A DNA stretch of 64,000 bases from Streptomyces sp. NWU339 (GTDB taxonomy: Bacteria; Actinomycetota; Actinomycetes; Streptomycetales; Streptomycetaceae). Below the pieces are notes generated by a model. That model was given only the letters and a program-made list of their open reading frames with translations, was not told where the DNA came from and searched no databases. The stretch spans positions 62,001 to 126,000 of the forward strand of contig NZ_QFRK01000011.1 of NCBI RefSeq assembly GCF_003143855.1. Direction: 5' to 3'. Both the position numbers and the translations under genes were made by a program. This document shows, one piece after another, positions 47,570 through 57,006 of this stretch; position 1 is the stretch's first letter; every line of letters starts with the position of its first letter.

Positions 47570-48850
47570 CTATCCGCCAGACCTGAATCTAGTCGTGACC
47601 GGTGCGGAACGGCGGGGCCGGTCCGCACCGGTCGTACGGCCGGCCACGCTCGCGGACAGCGGGCGCTGCAGTCTGATCGACTGCAGGAGTCCCACGGCCA
47701 GCCACACCGCGAACATCGACGAGCCGCCGTAGGACACGAAGGGCAGGGGCAGGCCGGTGACCGGCATGATGCCGAGGGTCATGCCGATGTTCTCGAAGGT
47801 CTGGAAGGCGAACCAGGCGACGATGCCGGCGGCGACGATGGTGCCGTACAGGTCGGTGGTGTCGCGGGCGATGCGGCAGGCGCGCCACAGGATGACGCCG
47901 AGCAGGACGATGATGAGTCCGCCGCCGATGAAGCCGAGTTCCTCCCCGGCGACGGTGAAGACGAAGTCGGTCTGCTGCTCGGGCACGAACTGGCCGGTGG
48001 TCTGCGAGCCTTCGAAGAGGCCGGAGCCGGTGAGGCCGCCGGAGCCGATGGCGATGCGGGCCTGGTTGGTGTTGTAGCCGACGCCGGCGGGGTCGAGTTC
48101 GGGGTTGGCGAAGGCGGCGAAGCGGTTGATCTGGTACTCGTCGAGGATTCCGAGCTGCCAGACGGTGACGGCGCCGATGGCTCCGGCGCCGATCAGGCCG
48201 AAGATCCACCGGTTGGAGGCGCCGGAGGCGAGCAGTACGCCGAGCACGATGACGACCATGACCATGACCGAGCCGAGGTCGGGCATCAGCATCACGATCA
48301 GCATGGGGACGACGGCCAGCCCCAGGGCCTGGAGGACCGTGCGGTGGTCGGGGTAGGGCTTGTCGCCGGCGTCGACCCGGGCCGCGAGCAGCATGGCCAT
48401 GCCCAGGATGATGGTGAGCTTCACGAACTCCGAGGGCTGGAGCGAGAAGCCTCCGCCGAGCTTGATCCAGGAGTGGGCGCCGTTGATGGTGGAGCCCAGC
48501 GGGGTGAGCACCAGCAGGATCAGGAAGACCGAGGCGCCGTAGAGGACCGGTACGGCGGTGCGCAGGGCGCGGTGGCCGAGCCAGAGCATGGCGATCATCA
48601 GGGCCAGGCCGATGCCGGTGTTCAGCCAGTGCCGGACCAGGAAGTAGTACGGGTCGCCCTGGTTGAGTTCGGTGCGGTTGCGGGTCGCCGAGTAGACCAG
48701 GAGGGAGCCGAGCAGCGACAGGGCGATCGCCGACAGCAGTATCGGCCAGTCGAGTCGCCGGGCCGGGGAGTCGCGGGCGAGGAGCCGCGTCCAGCCGGCC
48801 CGCTCGGGTCCGTAGCCGGAGACGTGGAAGCTGTTGACTCCGCCGGTCAT
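47570..48850 (-). CDS. rodA: RodA/FtsW-type SEDS peptidoglycan polymerase
   Basis: This 426-residue membrane protein has about ten spans and the SEDS signature: GINGAHSWIKLG-like TINGAHSWIKLGG near 120-132, LQPSEFVKLT near 138, MLMPDLGSVMV near 190 and PVTGLPLPFVSYGGSSM near 370. SEDS proteins polymerise glycan strands together with a class B PBP. In S. coelicolor the homologue of this locus is called sfr. The ATG at 48850 overlaps the pbp2 stop codon in ATGA and has GGAGG eight bases upstream, so the polymerase and transpeptidase are translationally coupled. Confidence 0.96.
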   Translation of the reverse strand: MTGGVNSFHVSGYGPERAGWTRLLARDSPARRLDWPILLSAIALSLLGSLLVYSATRNRTELNQGDPYYFLVRHWLNTGIGLALMIAMLWLGHRALRTAVPVLYGASVFLILLVLTPLGSTINGAHSWIKLGGGFSLQPSEFVKLTIILGMAMLLAARVDAGDKPYPDHRTVLQALGLAVVPMLIVMLMPDLGSVMVMVVIVLGVLLASGASNRWIFGLIGAGAIGAVTVWQLGILDEYQINRFAAFANPELDPAGVGYNTNQARIAIGSGGLTGSGLFEGSQTTGQFVPEQQTDFVFTVAGEELGFIGGGLIIVLLGVILWRACRIARDTTDLYGTIVAAGIVAWFAFQTFENIGMTLGIMPVTGLPLPFVSYGGSSMFAVWLAVGLLQSIRLQRPLSASVAGRTTGADRPRRSAPVTTRFRSGG

Positions 48851-51132
48851 GGCGCCGTCCTCCGGTCTGCTGTGCGGCGCGCCCGGCCGGCGCTCCGTCG
48901 TGCGTCTCGGCGGCGGGTGTCGCGGTTGGCGGGCGGGGGCGTGTTCACGGTCGCGCCCTGGTCCTGGCCGTCGGGCGTCGTCCCGCCCTCCTCGGTCCTG
49001 GCCTCCTCGGTGGTCCGCAGGTCCTTGGCCGGGTCCTTGGAGATCTTCGGGGAGATGATGGTGCCGTCCGTCCTGACCTTGGGCAGCGTCTTCTGCGGGG
49101 TGGGCAGCAGTGCCTTCTTCTTGTCGATCTCGCCGTCCGGGGAGACGCCGTACAGCGCGTTGTAGACGTTGCGCACGGCGGGGCCCGAGGCGCCGGAGCC
49201 GGTGCCGCCCTGGGAGATCGTCATGACGATCGAGTAGTCCTTGGTGTAGGTCGCGAACCACGAGGTGGTCTGCTTGCCGTGGACCTCGGCGGTACCGGTC
49301 TTGGCGTGCATCGGGATCTTGTCCTGCGGCCAGCCGCCGAACCGCCAGGCGGCCGTACCGCGGGTGGCGACTCCCTCGAGGGCTCCGTCTATGGCCTTGA
49401 GGGTCTTCTTCGTCACCGGCAGCTTGCTGTGCGCCTTGGGCTCGATCTCCGTGACCTGCTTGCCGTCGGGGCTGATGACGGCCTTGCCGACGGTGGGGTG
49501 GTAGAGGGTGCCGCCGTTGGAGAGGGCCGCGTAGACGGCGGCCATCTGGATGGGGGTGACGAGGGTGTCGCCCTGGCCGATGGAGTAGTTGACGGAGTCA
49601 CCGGCGCGCAGTCGGTTGCCTTCGAGGCAGTTCTCGTAGGCGATGCGCTCGACGTAGCTGCCGTCTTTCTTGCCGGACTTGCACCAGGCGTCCTTGTTGG
49701 CCTTCCAGTAGTCGGCCTTCCACTGGCGGTCGGGGACGCGGCCGGTGACCTCGTTGGGCAGGTCGATGCCGGTCAGCTCACCGAGGCCGAACTGGTGGGA
49801 GGTCTTGTAGAACCAGTCCTTGGCGTTCTTCTTCGGCTTGTTGCCGCCGTCGCGCTTCCACTCCTCGTGGGCGAGCCGGTAGAAGACGGTGTCGCAGGAG
49901 ACTTCGAGGGCTCGGCCGAGGCTGATCCCGCCGTGGTTCTGGGATTCGAAGTTCTTGAAGACCTGGCCGCCGATGGAGTACGAGCTGGAGCACTCGTAGG
50001 GGCCTTCGAAGGAGTAGCCGGCGTTGATCGCGGCGGCCGTCGGGATGACCTTGAAGATGGAGCCGGGTGCCGACACGCCCTGGATGGCGCGGTTCAGCAG
50101 CGGGTAGTTGGACTTCTTGCCGGTGAGCTTGGCGTAGTCCTTGCCGGAGATGCCGCCCACCCAGGCGTTGGGGTCGTAGCTCGGGTTGGAGGCCATGGCG
50201 ACGACGCGGCCGGTCTTGGCCTCCATGACGACGATGGCCCCGGAGTCGGCCTCGTAGAGGCGGTTGGTGTTGCGGTCCATCTCCTTGCGGGCCTGCTTCA
50301 TCGCCTCGTTCAGCTCGTACTCGGCGACCCGCTGGACGCGGGCGTCGATGCTGGTGACGAGGTTGGCGCCGGGCTGGGCGGAATCGGCCTGGGCCTCGCC
50401 GATGACGCGGCCGAGGTTGTCGACCTCGTAGCGGGTGACGCCCGCCTTGCCGCGCAACTGCTTGTCGTACTCGCGTTCCAGGCCGGAACGGCCGACCTGG
50501 TCGGAGCGCAGGTAGGGCGAGTCGGTGTCCTTGGCCTCCTGGAGTTCCTCGTCGGTGACGGGCGAGAGGTAGCCGAGGACCTGGGCGGTGTTGGCCTGCC
50601 CGGGGGCCGCGTACCGGCGTACGGCCTGGGGCTCGGCGCTGATGCCGGGGAATTCCTCGGCACGCTCGCGGATCTGCAGGGCCTGCTTGGCGGTGGCCTC
50701 GTCGGTGATGGGGATGGGCTGGTACGGCGATCCGTTCCAGCAGGGCCGGGGGGTCTTGGCGTCACACAGCCGGACCTTCTCCATGACCTCCTTGGTGGGC
50801 ATGCCGAGGACGCCGGCGAGCTTGGTGAGGACGGCCTCGCCGTCGTCCCTCATCTTCAGGAGTTCGGTGCGGGAGGCGGAGACGACCAGCCGGGTCTCGT
50901 TGTCGGCGAGGGCCACTCCGCGGGCGTCCAGGATGGAGCCGCGGACCGCGGGCTGGACGACCTGCTGCACGTGGTTGCCGGAGGCCTTCTTCGCGTACTC
51001 GGCGCCCTCGCGGATCTGGAGGTACCACAGGCGCCCGCCCAGGGTGCCGAGGAGGGAGAGGACGAGGACCTGGATGACGACGAGCCGGATCTGGACCCGT
51101 GGACTGCGCCCGGTCTCGGGGATGTTAGTCAT
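48847..51132 (-). CDS. pbp2: Class B penicillin-binding protein 2 (transpeptidase)
   Basis: A 761-residue cell-wall transpeptidase with one N-terminal anchor (about 14-37), a PBP dimerisation domain (about 55-230) and the transpeptidase domain with S358-x-x-K361 (SIFK), S412-C-D and K611-T-G-T. Two cysteine-bearing inserts (CDAKTPRPC near 123-131, and a lysine-rich insert near 425-500) are longer than in E. coli PBP2. The C-terminal 90 residues are charged and disordered, ending in an Arg-rich tail. It cross-links peptidoglycan with its SEDS partner rodA, which overlaps it by four bases. In S. coelicolor this cluster acts mainly in spore wall formation. Confidence 0.96.
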   Translation of the reverse strand: MTNIPETGRSPRVQIRLVVIQVLVLSLLGTLGGRLWYLQIREGAEYAKKASGNHVQQVVQPAVRGSILDARGVALADNETRLVVSASRTELLKMRDDGEAVLTKLAGVLGMPTKEVMEKVRLCDAKTPRPCWNGSPYQPIPITDEATAKQALQIRERAEEFPGISAEPQAVRRYAAPGQANTAQVLGYLSPVTDEELQEAKDTDSPYLRSDQVGRSGLEREYDKQLRGKAGVTRYEVDNLGRVIGEAQADSAQPGANLVTSIDARVQRVAEYELNEAMKQARKEMDRNTNRLYEADSGAIVVMEAKTGRVVAMASNPSYDPNAWVGGISGKDYAKLTGKKSNYPLLNRAIQGVSAPGSIFKVIPTAAAINAGYSFEGPYECSSSYSIGGQVFKNFESQNHGGISLGRALEVSCDTVFYRLAHEEWKRDGGNKPKKNAKDWFYKTSHQFGLGELTGIDLPNEVTGRVPDRQWKADYWKANKDAWCKSGKKDGSYVERIAYENCLEGNRLRAGDSVNYSIGQGDTLVTPIQMAAVYAALSNGGTLYHPTVGKAVISPDGKQVTEIEPKAHSKLPVTKKTLKAIDGALEGVATRGTAAWRFGGWPQDKIPMHAKTGTAEVHGKQTTSWFATYTKDYSIVMTISQGGTGSGASGPAVRNVYNALYGVSPDGEIDKKKALLPTPQKTLPKVRTDGTIISPKISKDPAKDLRTTEEARTEEGGTTPDGQDQGATVNTPPPANRDTRRRDARRSAGRARRTADRRTAP

Positions 51133-51218
51133 GGGCGCAGCCCATTCCGTTGAGGGTGGTGGTGGGAGACGGGTGGGAGGTCACGCGGTTTCCTCCCCCT
51201 CGGTGAGGTTCTGCGGTG

Positions 51219-51884
51219 TCACAGGCGCTTTACCCCCTTGATGCGGCCGGCCCGCGCCACCCGCGCCCGCGCCGCCTTCGCCCTCAGGCCCCGCTGGGCG
51301 CCGATGCGCAGCCCGGTGCCGCCCGAGCTCCAGCCGGAGGCGATGTCACCGGACTTGGCGGAGCTGTTCTCGGCGAGTGGATCGTTCTCGGCGCGCCGGG
51401 CCAGGGCCATGACCCCGGGGACGACGAAGGGGGCGAGCAGCAGGTCGTACAGGGCGGCGCTGAAGAGCAGTCCGCCGAGGCCGACGTTGCGGGCCGCGGT
51501 GTCGCCGACGAGGGCGCCGACACCGGCGTAGAGCAGGGTGGTGCCGATGGCCGCGGCGACCACCACGGCCATCGGGCCGGTCGCCGATCTCACCTGGCCG
51601 CTCTCGGGCTTGACCAGCCCGGCGAGGTAGCCGACGACGCACAGCACGAGGGCGTAGCGGCCGACGGCGTGGTCGGCGGGCGGGGCCAGGTCGGCGAGGA
51701 GTCCGGCGGCGAAGCCGACGAGGGAGCCGCCGACATGGCCGTAGACCAGGGCGAGGCCGAGGACCGTCAGGAGGAGCAGGTCGGGGACGGCGCCCGGGAG
51801 ATGGAGGCGGGCGAGGACGCTCACCTGGATCACCAGGGCCACGACGACCAGTGAGCTGGAGAGCAGGATCCGGTTGACGCGCAT
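51219..51884 (-). CDS. mreD: Rod-shape-determining protein MreD
   Basis: A 221-residue membrane protein with about five hydrophobic spans, beginning MRVNRILLSSSLVVVALVIQ and followed by the VPDLLLLTVLGLALVYGHVGGSLVGFAAGLLADLAPP segment typical of MreD (given in outline). The C-terminal 45 residues are basic and cytoplasmic. MreD bridges MreC and the synthesis enzymes. The identification rests on position as well as sequence, since MreD proteins diverge. It starts 13 bases after mreC. Confidence 0.93.
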   Translation of the reverse strand: MRVNRILLSSSLVVVALVIQVSVLARLHLPGAVPDLLLLTVLGLALVYGHVGGSLVGFAAGLLADLAPPADHAVGRYALVLCVVGYLAGLVKPESGQVRSATGPMAVVVAAAIGTTLLYAGVGALVGDTAARNVGLGGLLFSAALYDLLLAPFVVPGVMALARRAENDPLAENSSAKSGDIASGWSSGGTGLRIGAQRGLRAKAARARVARAGRIKGVKRL

Positions 51885-51897
51885 GGGGTGACAGCTC

Positions 51898-52839
51898 CTA
51901 CTGCTCTTGCTGGTCCTGGCCGTCGGCCGGGGCTGACGGGGTGACGGTCACCGTGACGGTCGGCGTGGGCGTGGGCTTCGGTTTCTCGGGCAGCACCGTG
52001 TCGCGCGGGTCCTTCTCGGGGGCCTGGACGACCACACCGACGACGTCGAGCTTGGTGAAGCCGACGAACGGCGTGACGTAGAGGGTGCGGGTGAGGTCAC
52101 CGCCGGAGGGGTCGACGCGGGAGACTGTGCCGACGGGGACTCCGGGCACGAACGGCTTGTCGGCCTGTGAGCCGAAGGTGACCAGCCGGTCGCCCTTCTT
52201 GATCTCGGCCTTGCCGTTGAGGAGTTCGACGCGCAGGGGCCGGTCGCCCTGGCCGGAGGCGAAGCCGAGTTCGTCACCGGCCTCCATGCGGGTGCCCACG
52301 GTGAAGTCGGGGTCGCTGGCGAGCAGCACGGTGGCGGTGTTCGGACCGACGGTGGTGACCCGGCCGACGAGTCCGTCGCCGTTGAGGACGGTCATGTCGC
52401 GCTTGACGCCGTCGTTGGCGCCGACGTCGATGGTGATGGTCCAGGAGAAGCCCTGGGCCGCTCCTATGGCGATGACCTGGGCGCCCTTGATGCCGTACTG
52501 GCCCTGGCCGGCGACCTTCAGCAACTTGTCGAGCTGCTTGGCTCTGCTGCGGTTGCGGTCGTCGCTGCCGAGTTCGGCCTTGAGCGCGGCGTTCTCCCGC
52601 TCCAGTTCGGCGAGCCGGTCGTACCGGTCACCGGAGCCGCGGACCGCGGAGACGGCGTTGCCGATCGGGTCGACCGCGCCAGCCACTCCGTTCTCGATCG
52701 GACCGAAGACCGTCGCCGCGGCCTGCCGGGCACCGTCGACCGGTGAATCCTCTCCGCCGCGGATGTCCACCGTGATCAGTGCGAAAGCGGTGGTGATCAG
52801 CAGCACCAGGAGCAGCCGGCTCTCTCGTGTGTCCCTCAC
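51898..52839 (-). CDS. mreC: Rod-shape-determining protein MreC
   Basis: A 313-residue bitopic protein with one N-terminal span (about 8-26), a coiled coil (YDRLAELERENAALKAEL, about 73-90) and a periplasm-facing beta domain (about 115-270) with the typical VIAIG...SWTITIDVGANDGVKRDMTVLNGDGLVGRV pattern (in outline). The last 45 residues form a Pro/Thr/Glu-rich tail. MreC organises the elongation complex outside the membrane. The GTG at 52839 is the start. It is separated from mreB by 250 bases that hold a hairpin and direct repeats, so it may have its own promoter. Confidence 0.95.
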   Translation of the reverse strand: MRDTRESRLLLVLLITTAFALITVDIRGGEDSPVDGARQAAATVFGPIENGVAGAVDPIGNAVSAVRGSGDRYDRLAELERENAALKAELGSDDRNRSRAKQLDKLLKVAGQGQYGIKGAQVIAIGAAQGFSWTITIDVGANDGVKRDMTVLNGDGLVGRVTTVGPNTATVLLASDPDFTVGTRMEAGDELGFASGQGDRPLRVELLNGKAEIKKGDRLVTFGSQADKPFVPGVPVGTVSRVDPSGGDLTRTLYVTPFVGFTKLDVVGVVVQAPEKDPRDTVLPEKPKPTPTPTVTVTVTPSAPADGQDQQEQ

Positions 52840-52943
52840 GTGCGACGGCCGTGCCTTCCTCGTCGAGAACGGGTAGCGAAAACGGGGGTGGTACCGAAGT
52901 GGTCGGAAACTGTGGGGAATTACGGGAACAGCGGATCTGACGA

Positions 52944-52973
52944 TCTACAGATCCACGGTTCTGCAGATCTACG
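52944..52973. repeat. Two 14-bp near-identical direct repeats upstream of mreC
   Basis: TCTACAGATCCACG (52944-52957) and TCTGCAGATCTACG (52960-52973) repeat with a 16-base period and two differences; a third degenerate copy overlaps at 52936. The region is much AT-richer than its surroundings. It lies about 105 bases before the mreC start and could be an activator or repressor site. Confidence 0.5.
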
Positions 52974-53019
52974 GGCCTGGGAACTACGGGGGGTCAGCTT
53001 ATGTCTCTATATCAACGAT

Positions 53020-53053
53020 CCGCCGTACGAGAGGAGATCGTCCCGTACGGCGG
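53020..53053 (-). terminator. Hairpin after mreB
   Basis: A 10-bp perfect stem CCGCCGTACG/CGTACGGCGG lies 15 bases past the mreB stop codon. It may end or attenuate mreB transcripts before mreC. Confidence 0.6.
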
Positions 53054-53068
53054 AATCGAAGAGCCGCG

Positions 53069-54088
53069 TCATCTGCGCGGCTGGGCGTCCAGCACCTGCT
53101 GGAGCGCCTCGAACTCCTCGACGCACTTTCCGGAGCCGAGCGCCACGCTGTCCAGCGGGTCCTCGGCGATGTGGATGGGCATGCCCGTCTCGCGGCGCAG
53201 CCGCTCGTCCAGACCGCGCAGCAGCGCTCCGCCGCCGGTCAGCACGATGCCCCGGTCCATGATGTCGCCGGACAGCTCCGGCGGGCACTTGTCCAGGGTG
53301 GTCTTGACGGCGTCCACAATGGCGTTGACCGGCTCCTCGATCGCCTTGCGCACCTCGTCGGCGGAGATGACCACGGTCTTGGGCAGCCCGGAGACCAGGT
53401 CCCGGCCGCGGATCTCGGTGTGTTCGTCGGAGTCGAGGTCGTACGCCGAACCGATCGTGAGCTTGATCTGCTCGGCCGAGCGCTCACCCAGCAGGAGGGA
53501 GTACTCCTTCTTGATGTGCTGGATGATCGCGTTGTCCAGTTCGTCGCCCGCGACCCGGATGGACTGGGCGGTGACGATGCCGCCGAGGGAGATGACCGCG
53601 ACCTCCGTGGTGCCGCCGCCGATGTCCACCACCATGTTGCCCGTGGCCTCGTGGACCGGCAGGCCGGAGCCGATGGCGGCGGCCATGGGCTCCTCGATGA
53701 TGTGCACCTGGCGGGCGCCGGCCTGGGACGACGCCTCGATGACGGCACGGCGCTCGACGCCGGTGATGCCCGAGGGGACACAGACGACGACCCGCGGACG
53801 GGCCAGGTAACGCCGCTTGTGGATCTTCAGGATGAAGTAGCGGAGCATCCGCTCGGTGATCTCGAAGTCGGCGATGACGCCGTCCTTCAGCGGACGTACG
53901 GCAACGATGTTGCCGGGGGTGCGCCCGATCATCTTCTTCGCTTCGGCCCCGACCGCGAGGATGCCACCGGTATTGGTGTTGATCGCGACGACGGACGGCT
54001 CGTTGAGTACGATTCCGCGACCTCTCACGTACACCAGCGTGTTGGCGGTCCCGAGGTCGACAGCCATGTCACGGCCGATGAACGACAT
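53069..54088 (-). CDS. mreB: Actin-like cytoskeletal protein MreB
   Basis: A 339-residue actin-fold ATPase. The phosphate-1 loop [14 protein letters not shown] is at residues 8-21, the phosphate-2 loop [14 protein letters not shown] near 150, and the adenosine motif [14 protein letters not shown] near 280. MreB positions the wall synthesis machine; in Streptomyces it acts mostly during sporulation. I use ATG 54088 (MSFIGRD), preceded by GGGGA five to six bases upstream; ATG 54100 adds MGNS and is the start used for some relatives, but it has no ribosome site. The gene is first in the order mreB, mreC, mreD, pbp2, rodA. Confidence 0.97.
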   Translation of the reverse strand: MSFIGRDMAVDLGTANTLVYVRGRGIVLNEPSVVAINTNTGGILAVGAEAKKMIGRTPGNIVAVRPLKDGVIADFEITERMLRYFILKIHKRRYLARPRVVVCVPSGITGVERRAVIEASSQAGARQVHIIEEPMAAAIGSGLPVHEATGNMVVDIGGGTTEVAVISLGGIVTAQSIRVAGDELDNAIIQHIKKEYSLLLGERSAEQIKLTIGSAYDLDSDEHTEIRGRDLVSGLPKTVVISADEVRKAIEEPVNAIVDAVKTTLDKCPPELSGDIMDRGIVLTGGGALLRGLDERLRRETGMPIHIAEDPLDSVALGSGKCVEEFEALQQVLDAQPRR

Positions 54089-54304
54089 AGAGTTCCCCAT
54101 GAGGATTCGTCTGGCCTTCCCACTGGCTTTTGAGGGCTTTTCAGGTCGGCGAGGTGGGTGCGGTGACGCGAAGGCTTCCATCGTAGACGCGCCTTCGCGA
54201 ACACTGCGCGAGGGTCTTCGCCATTGTCAGCAGATGGCGGGTCCGGTTGCTTGTGGAGACGGGCCATCGGGGGCATGCGTTCCCCCGAACGCCGCGCATA
54301 TGTC
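54089..54304 (-). promoter_or_regulatory. mreB upstream region
   Basis: This interval between the ndk terminator and mreB holds no gene. A CTGACA with an 18-base spacer to CAGTGT near 54220-54190 is a possible promoter, but the match is modest. S. coelicolor mreB is reported to have several promoters. Confidence 0.3.
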
Positions 54305-54334
54305 AAAAAGGTCTGGGGGCAAAGCCCCCAGACC
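54305..54334 (-). terminator. ndk terminator
   Basis: GGTCTGGGGGC/GCCCCCAGACC forms an 11-bp perfect stem with a three-base loop, followed on the minus strand by five T. It is a canonical intrinsic terminator about 70 bases past ndk. Confidence 0.92.
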
Positions 54335-54406
54335 AGCCGCCAAACGGCCGAAGCGCGGCGCACGGCCGCTATGCGATTGTTATGCGCGGTCTCGAGGGGC
54401 GGGACG

Positions 54407-54820
54407 TCACGCGTGGCCGGGGAAGAAGATCTTGACCTCGCGCTCGGCGGACTCCTCGGAGTCGGAGGCGTGGATCAGGTTCTCCCGGACGATCACGCCG
54501 AAGTCGCCGCGGATCGATCCCGGGGCCGCGGCGACCGGGTCGGTCGGACCGGCCAGTTGGCGCACTCCCTCGATGACCCGCTCACCCTCGACGATCATCG
54601 CCACGACCGGACCGGAGGCCATGAACTCCACCAGCGGCTCGTAGAACGGGCGGCCGACGTGCTCCTCGTAGTGCTGCTCCAGAGTGGCACGGTCCAGGGT
54701 GCGCAGTTCCAGCGCGGTGATCCGCCAGCCGGCCTTGCGCTCGATACGGCTGATGATCTCGCCGACCAGTGAGCGGCGGACGGTGTCCGGCTTCAGGAGG
54801 ACGAGGGTGCGCTGGGTCAT
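54407..54820 (-). CDS. ndk: Nucleoside diphosphate kinase
   Basis: The enzyme of 137 residues transfers the gamma phosphate between nucleoside triphosphates and diphosphates. It begins [16 protein letters not shown] and has the active-site histidine H117 in ENLIHASDS, within the GSIRGDFG...HASDS signature. The ATG at 54820 has AAGGAG nine bases upstream; the longer open frame before it is not coding. It follows folC and the DUF4233 gene on the same strand, an order conserved in actinobacteria, and ends in a strong terminator. Confidence 0.98.
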   Translation of the reverse strand: MTQRTLVLLKPDTVRRSLVGEIISRIERKAGWRITALELRTLDRATLEQHYEEHVGRPFYEPLVEFMASGPVVAMIVEGERVIEGVRQLAGPTDPVAAAPGSIRGDFGVIVRENLIHASDSEESAEREVKIFFPGHA

Positions 54821-55013
54821 GGTGTGCGGCTCCTTGCAGGCCAGGAAGTCGGATGGGCCCGAGGCTACCCGGTGGGGCAGCTGGGTCGGCACCTGGACCC
54901 CGTCCGACAGCCCCGCCACCGCGGGAAGCACGATCAGCAGTACGCCGAGCACAATTCGGTGGAGAGGGACCGGGTGCCGAGCACCATGAGGCACCCGGCA
55001 CCGGCAACACCTG

Positions 55014-55352
55014 CTACGCCGACTGTTGCGCGGCGAACCGGGCCTTCGCCTCGTCGATCTTCCGCCCGTAGTGCACCGAGGCCCACCACAGCACCGCGAA
55101 CAGCGCGCCCAGGAAGAACATCGTCGGGACGAAGAAGCCGGAGGCGAGCAGGGCGAACTGCAGGGCCCAGCCGAGGGTGAGGCCGCCGGGCCGGGTGATC
55201 ATCCCGCACAGCGCCACGCACAGGAACATGGCGACGCCGCACACCGTCCACACGGTGGCGACGGAGAGGTCCGGGTCCTTCATCGCGACCAGTCCGGCGA
55301 AGCCGATGACGAGGACCTCGCTGATCAGGGTCGAAGCGCAGAGCGTACGCAC
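55014..55352 (-). CDS. DUF4233 membrane protein
   Basis: The 112-residue protein has three to four hydrophobic spans (about 10-25, 34-50, 58-90) and a basic C-terminal helix ([17 protein letters not shown]). It matches the actinobacterial DUF4233 family that sits between folC and ndk. The ATG at 55352 lies six bases after the folC stop, so the two are co-transcribed and probably coupled. No function is established. Confidence 0.88.
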   Translation of the reverse strand: MRTLCASTLISEVLVIGFAGLVAMKDPDLSVATVWTVCGVAMFLCVALCGMITRPGGLTLGWALQFALLASGFFVPTMFFLGALFAVLWWASVHYGRKIDEAKARFAAQQSA

Positions 55353-55358
55353 GGTTTC

Positions 55359-56885
55359 TCAGCCCCTCCCCAGGAGCAGTCGGGCCTCGCCGACGGTGAT
55401 GACGGAACCGGTGACGAGCACACCACCACCGGTGAACTCGCCCTCCTCCTCGGCCAGCGTGATCGCGGCCTCCAGCGCGTCGGGCAACCGGGGTTCGACC
55501 TGGACGCGGTCCTCGCCGAACACCTCGACGGCGATCCCCGCCAGTTCGTCGGCGTCCATCGCGCGGTGACTGGAGTTCTGGGTGACGACGACCTCGGCGA
55601 AGACCGGCTCGAAGGCCTCGAGCAGCCCGCGCACGTTCTTGTCGCCGCTGGCGCCCACCACGCCGATGAGCCGGCTGAACTGGAACGCCTCCCCGATCGC
55701 CGCGGCCGCGGCCCGCGCGCCCGCCGGGTTGTGGGCGGCGTCCAGCACGACGGTGGGCGAGCGGCGTACGACCTCCAGCCGGCCCGGTGAGGCGACGGCG
55801 GCGAACGCCCCCCGCACGGTGTCGAGGTCGAGCGGTTCGGCCCGCTGGGCGCCGACGCCGAAGAACGCCTCCACGGCGGCGAGCGCCACGGCCGCGTTGT
55901 GCGCCTGGTGGGCTCCGTGCAGCGGCAGATAGAGGTCGGGGTACTCCCCGCCGAGGCCGCGCAGGGTCACCTGCTGGCCGCCGACGGCGACCTGCCGGTC
56001 GACGACGCCGAACTCGAGCCCTTCCCGGGCCACCGTCGCGTCGACCTCCACGGCCTTCTTCAGCAGCACCTGGGCCGCGTCGACCGGCTGCTGGGCCATG
56101 ATCACCGTCGCGTCCGGCTTGATGACGCCGGCCTTCTCGGTGGCGATCTCGGCGGGCGTGGCGCCGAGCCGGTCGGTGTGGTCGAGGTCTATGGGCGTCA
56201 CGACGGCGACGCTCCCGTCGATCACGTTGGTGGCGTCCCAGGTGCCGCCCATGCCGACCTCGACGACGGCGACGTCCACCGGCGCGTCGGCGAACGCCGC
56301 GTACGCCATGCCCGTGAGCACCTCGAAGAAGGACAGCCGGTACTCCTGCTGGGAGTCGACCATCTCGATGTAGGGCTTGATGTCCTGGTACGTCTCCACG
56401 AACCGCTCGGCGGAGATCGGCGCCCTGTCGAGGCTGATCCGCTCGGTGACCGACTGGACGTGCGGCGAGGTGTACCGGCCCGTGCGCAGTTCGAAGGCGC
56501 CGAGGAGGGCCTCGATCATGCGGGCGGTGGACGTCTTGCCGTTGGTGCCGGTGATGTGGATCGAGGGGTACGCGCGCTGCGGCTCGCCCAGCACGTCCAT
56601 CAGCGCGGCGATACGGCTGACCGACGGCTCCAGCTTGGTCTCGCCCCAGCGGGACGCCAGCTCCCCCTCGACCTCCCGCAGCGCCTTGTCGACCTCGGGG
56701 TCGGCCGGCCGCGCGGGCACCTCGGCCTGCGGCGGGCCGCCCTGCGTGCGCAGGGTACGGCTGCCGGCCTCGATCACCGCGAGGTCGGGGTCTCGTTGCG
56801 TCTCGGCCTCGATGATCTCCTCGAAGGAATCGAGGGGGTCACCGGAGCCGGACCGCTCACTGTCGTTCGGGGGGAGCTCACTCAC
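55359..56885 (-). CDS. folC: Folylpolyglutamate/dihydrofolate synthase
   Basis: FolC adds glutamate to dihydropteroate and folates using ATP. The 508-residue protein has the Mur-ligase-type P-loop HITGTNGKTSTARM at about 108-121, the SPHVQSVTERI omega region, and the C-terminal VVLDAAHNPAGARA motif. An acidic, probably disordered extension of about 75 residues precedes the core, longer than in E. coli. The start GTG at 56885 has no clear ribosome site. It lies between valS and the DUF4233 gene on the same strand, behind the valS terminator. Confidence 0.96.
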   Translation of the reverse strand: MSELPPNDSERSGSGDPLDSFEEIIEAETQRDPDLAVIEAGSRTLRTQGGPPQAEVPARPADPEVDKALREVEGELASRWGETKLEPSVSRIAALMDVLGEPQRAYPSIHITGTNGKTSTARMIEALLGAFELRTGRYTSPHVQSVTERISLDRAPISAERFVETYQDIKPYIEMVDSQQEYRLSFFEVLTGMAYAAFADAPVDVAVVEVGMGGTWDATNVIDGSVAVVTPIDLDHTDRLGATPAEIATEKAGVIKPDATVIMAQQPVDAAQVLLKKAVEVDATVAREGLEFGVVDRQVAVGGQQVTLRGLGGEYPDLYLPLHGAHQAHNAAVALAAVEAFFGVGAQRAEPLDLDTVRGAFAAVASPGRLEVVRRSPTVVLDAAHNPAGARAAAAAIGEAFQFSRLIGVVGASGDKNVRGLLEAFEPVFAEVVVTQNSSHRAMDADELAGIAVEVFGEDRVQVEPRLPDALEAAITLAEEEGEFTGGGVLVTGSVITVGEARLLLGRG

Positions 56886-56930
56886 GGAGCCCAGTCTACG
56901 TACCCGGTCCGCGCCCCCTCCCACGGCAGC

Positions 56931-56971
56931 CGACGGCCCCCGGAGCCGTGCTCGGGCTCCGGGGGCCGTCG
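56931..56971 (-). terminator. valS terminator
   Basis: A 17-bp perfect stem (CGACGGCCCCCGGAGCC and complement) with a seven-base loop lies 36 bases past the valS stop codon. It probably separates valS from folC. Confidence 0.85.
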
Positions 56972-57006
56972 GTCGCCGTAAGTGATGCGCGGTCCGCGGT
57001 CCGCGG

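Noticed and set aside
48847-51132. Loss of the SxN motif in PBP2
   Set aside because: The second motif is S412-C-D, which is the normal form in PBP2-type enzymes.
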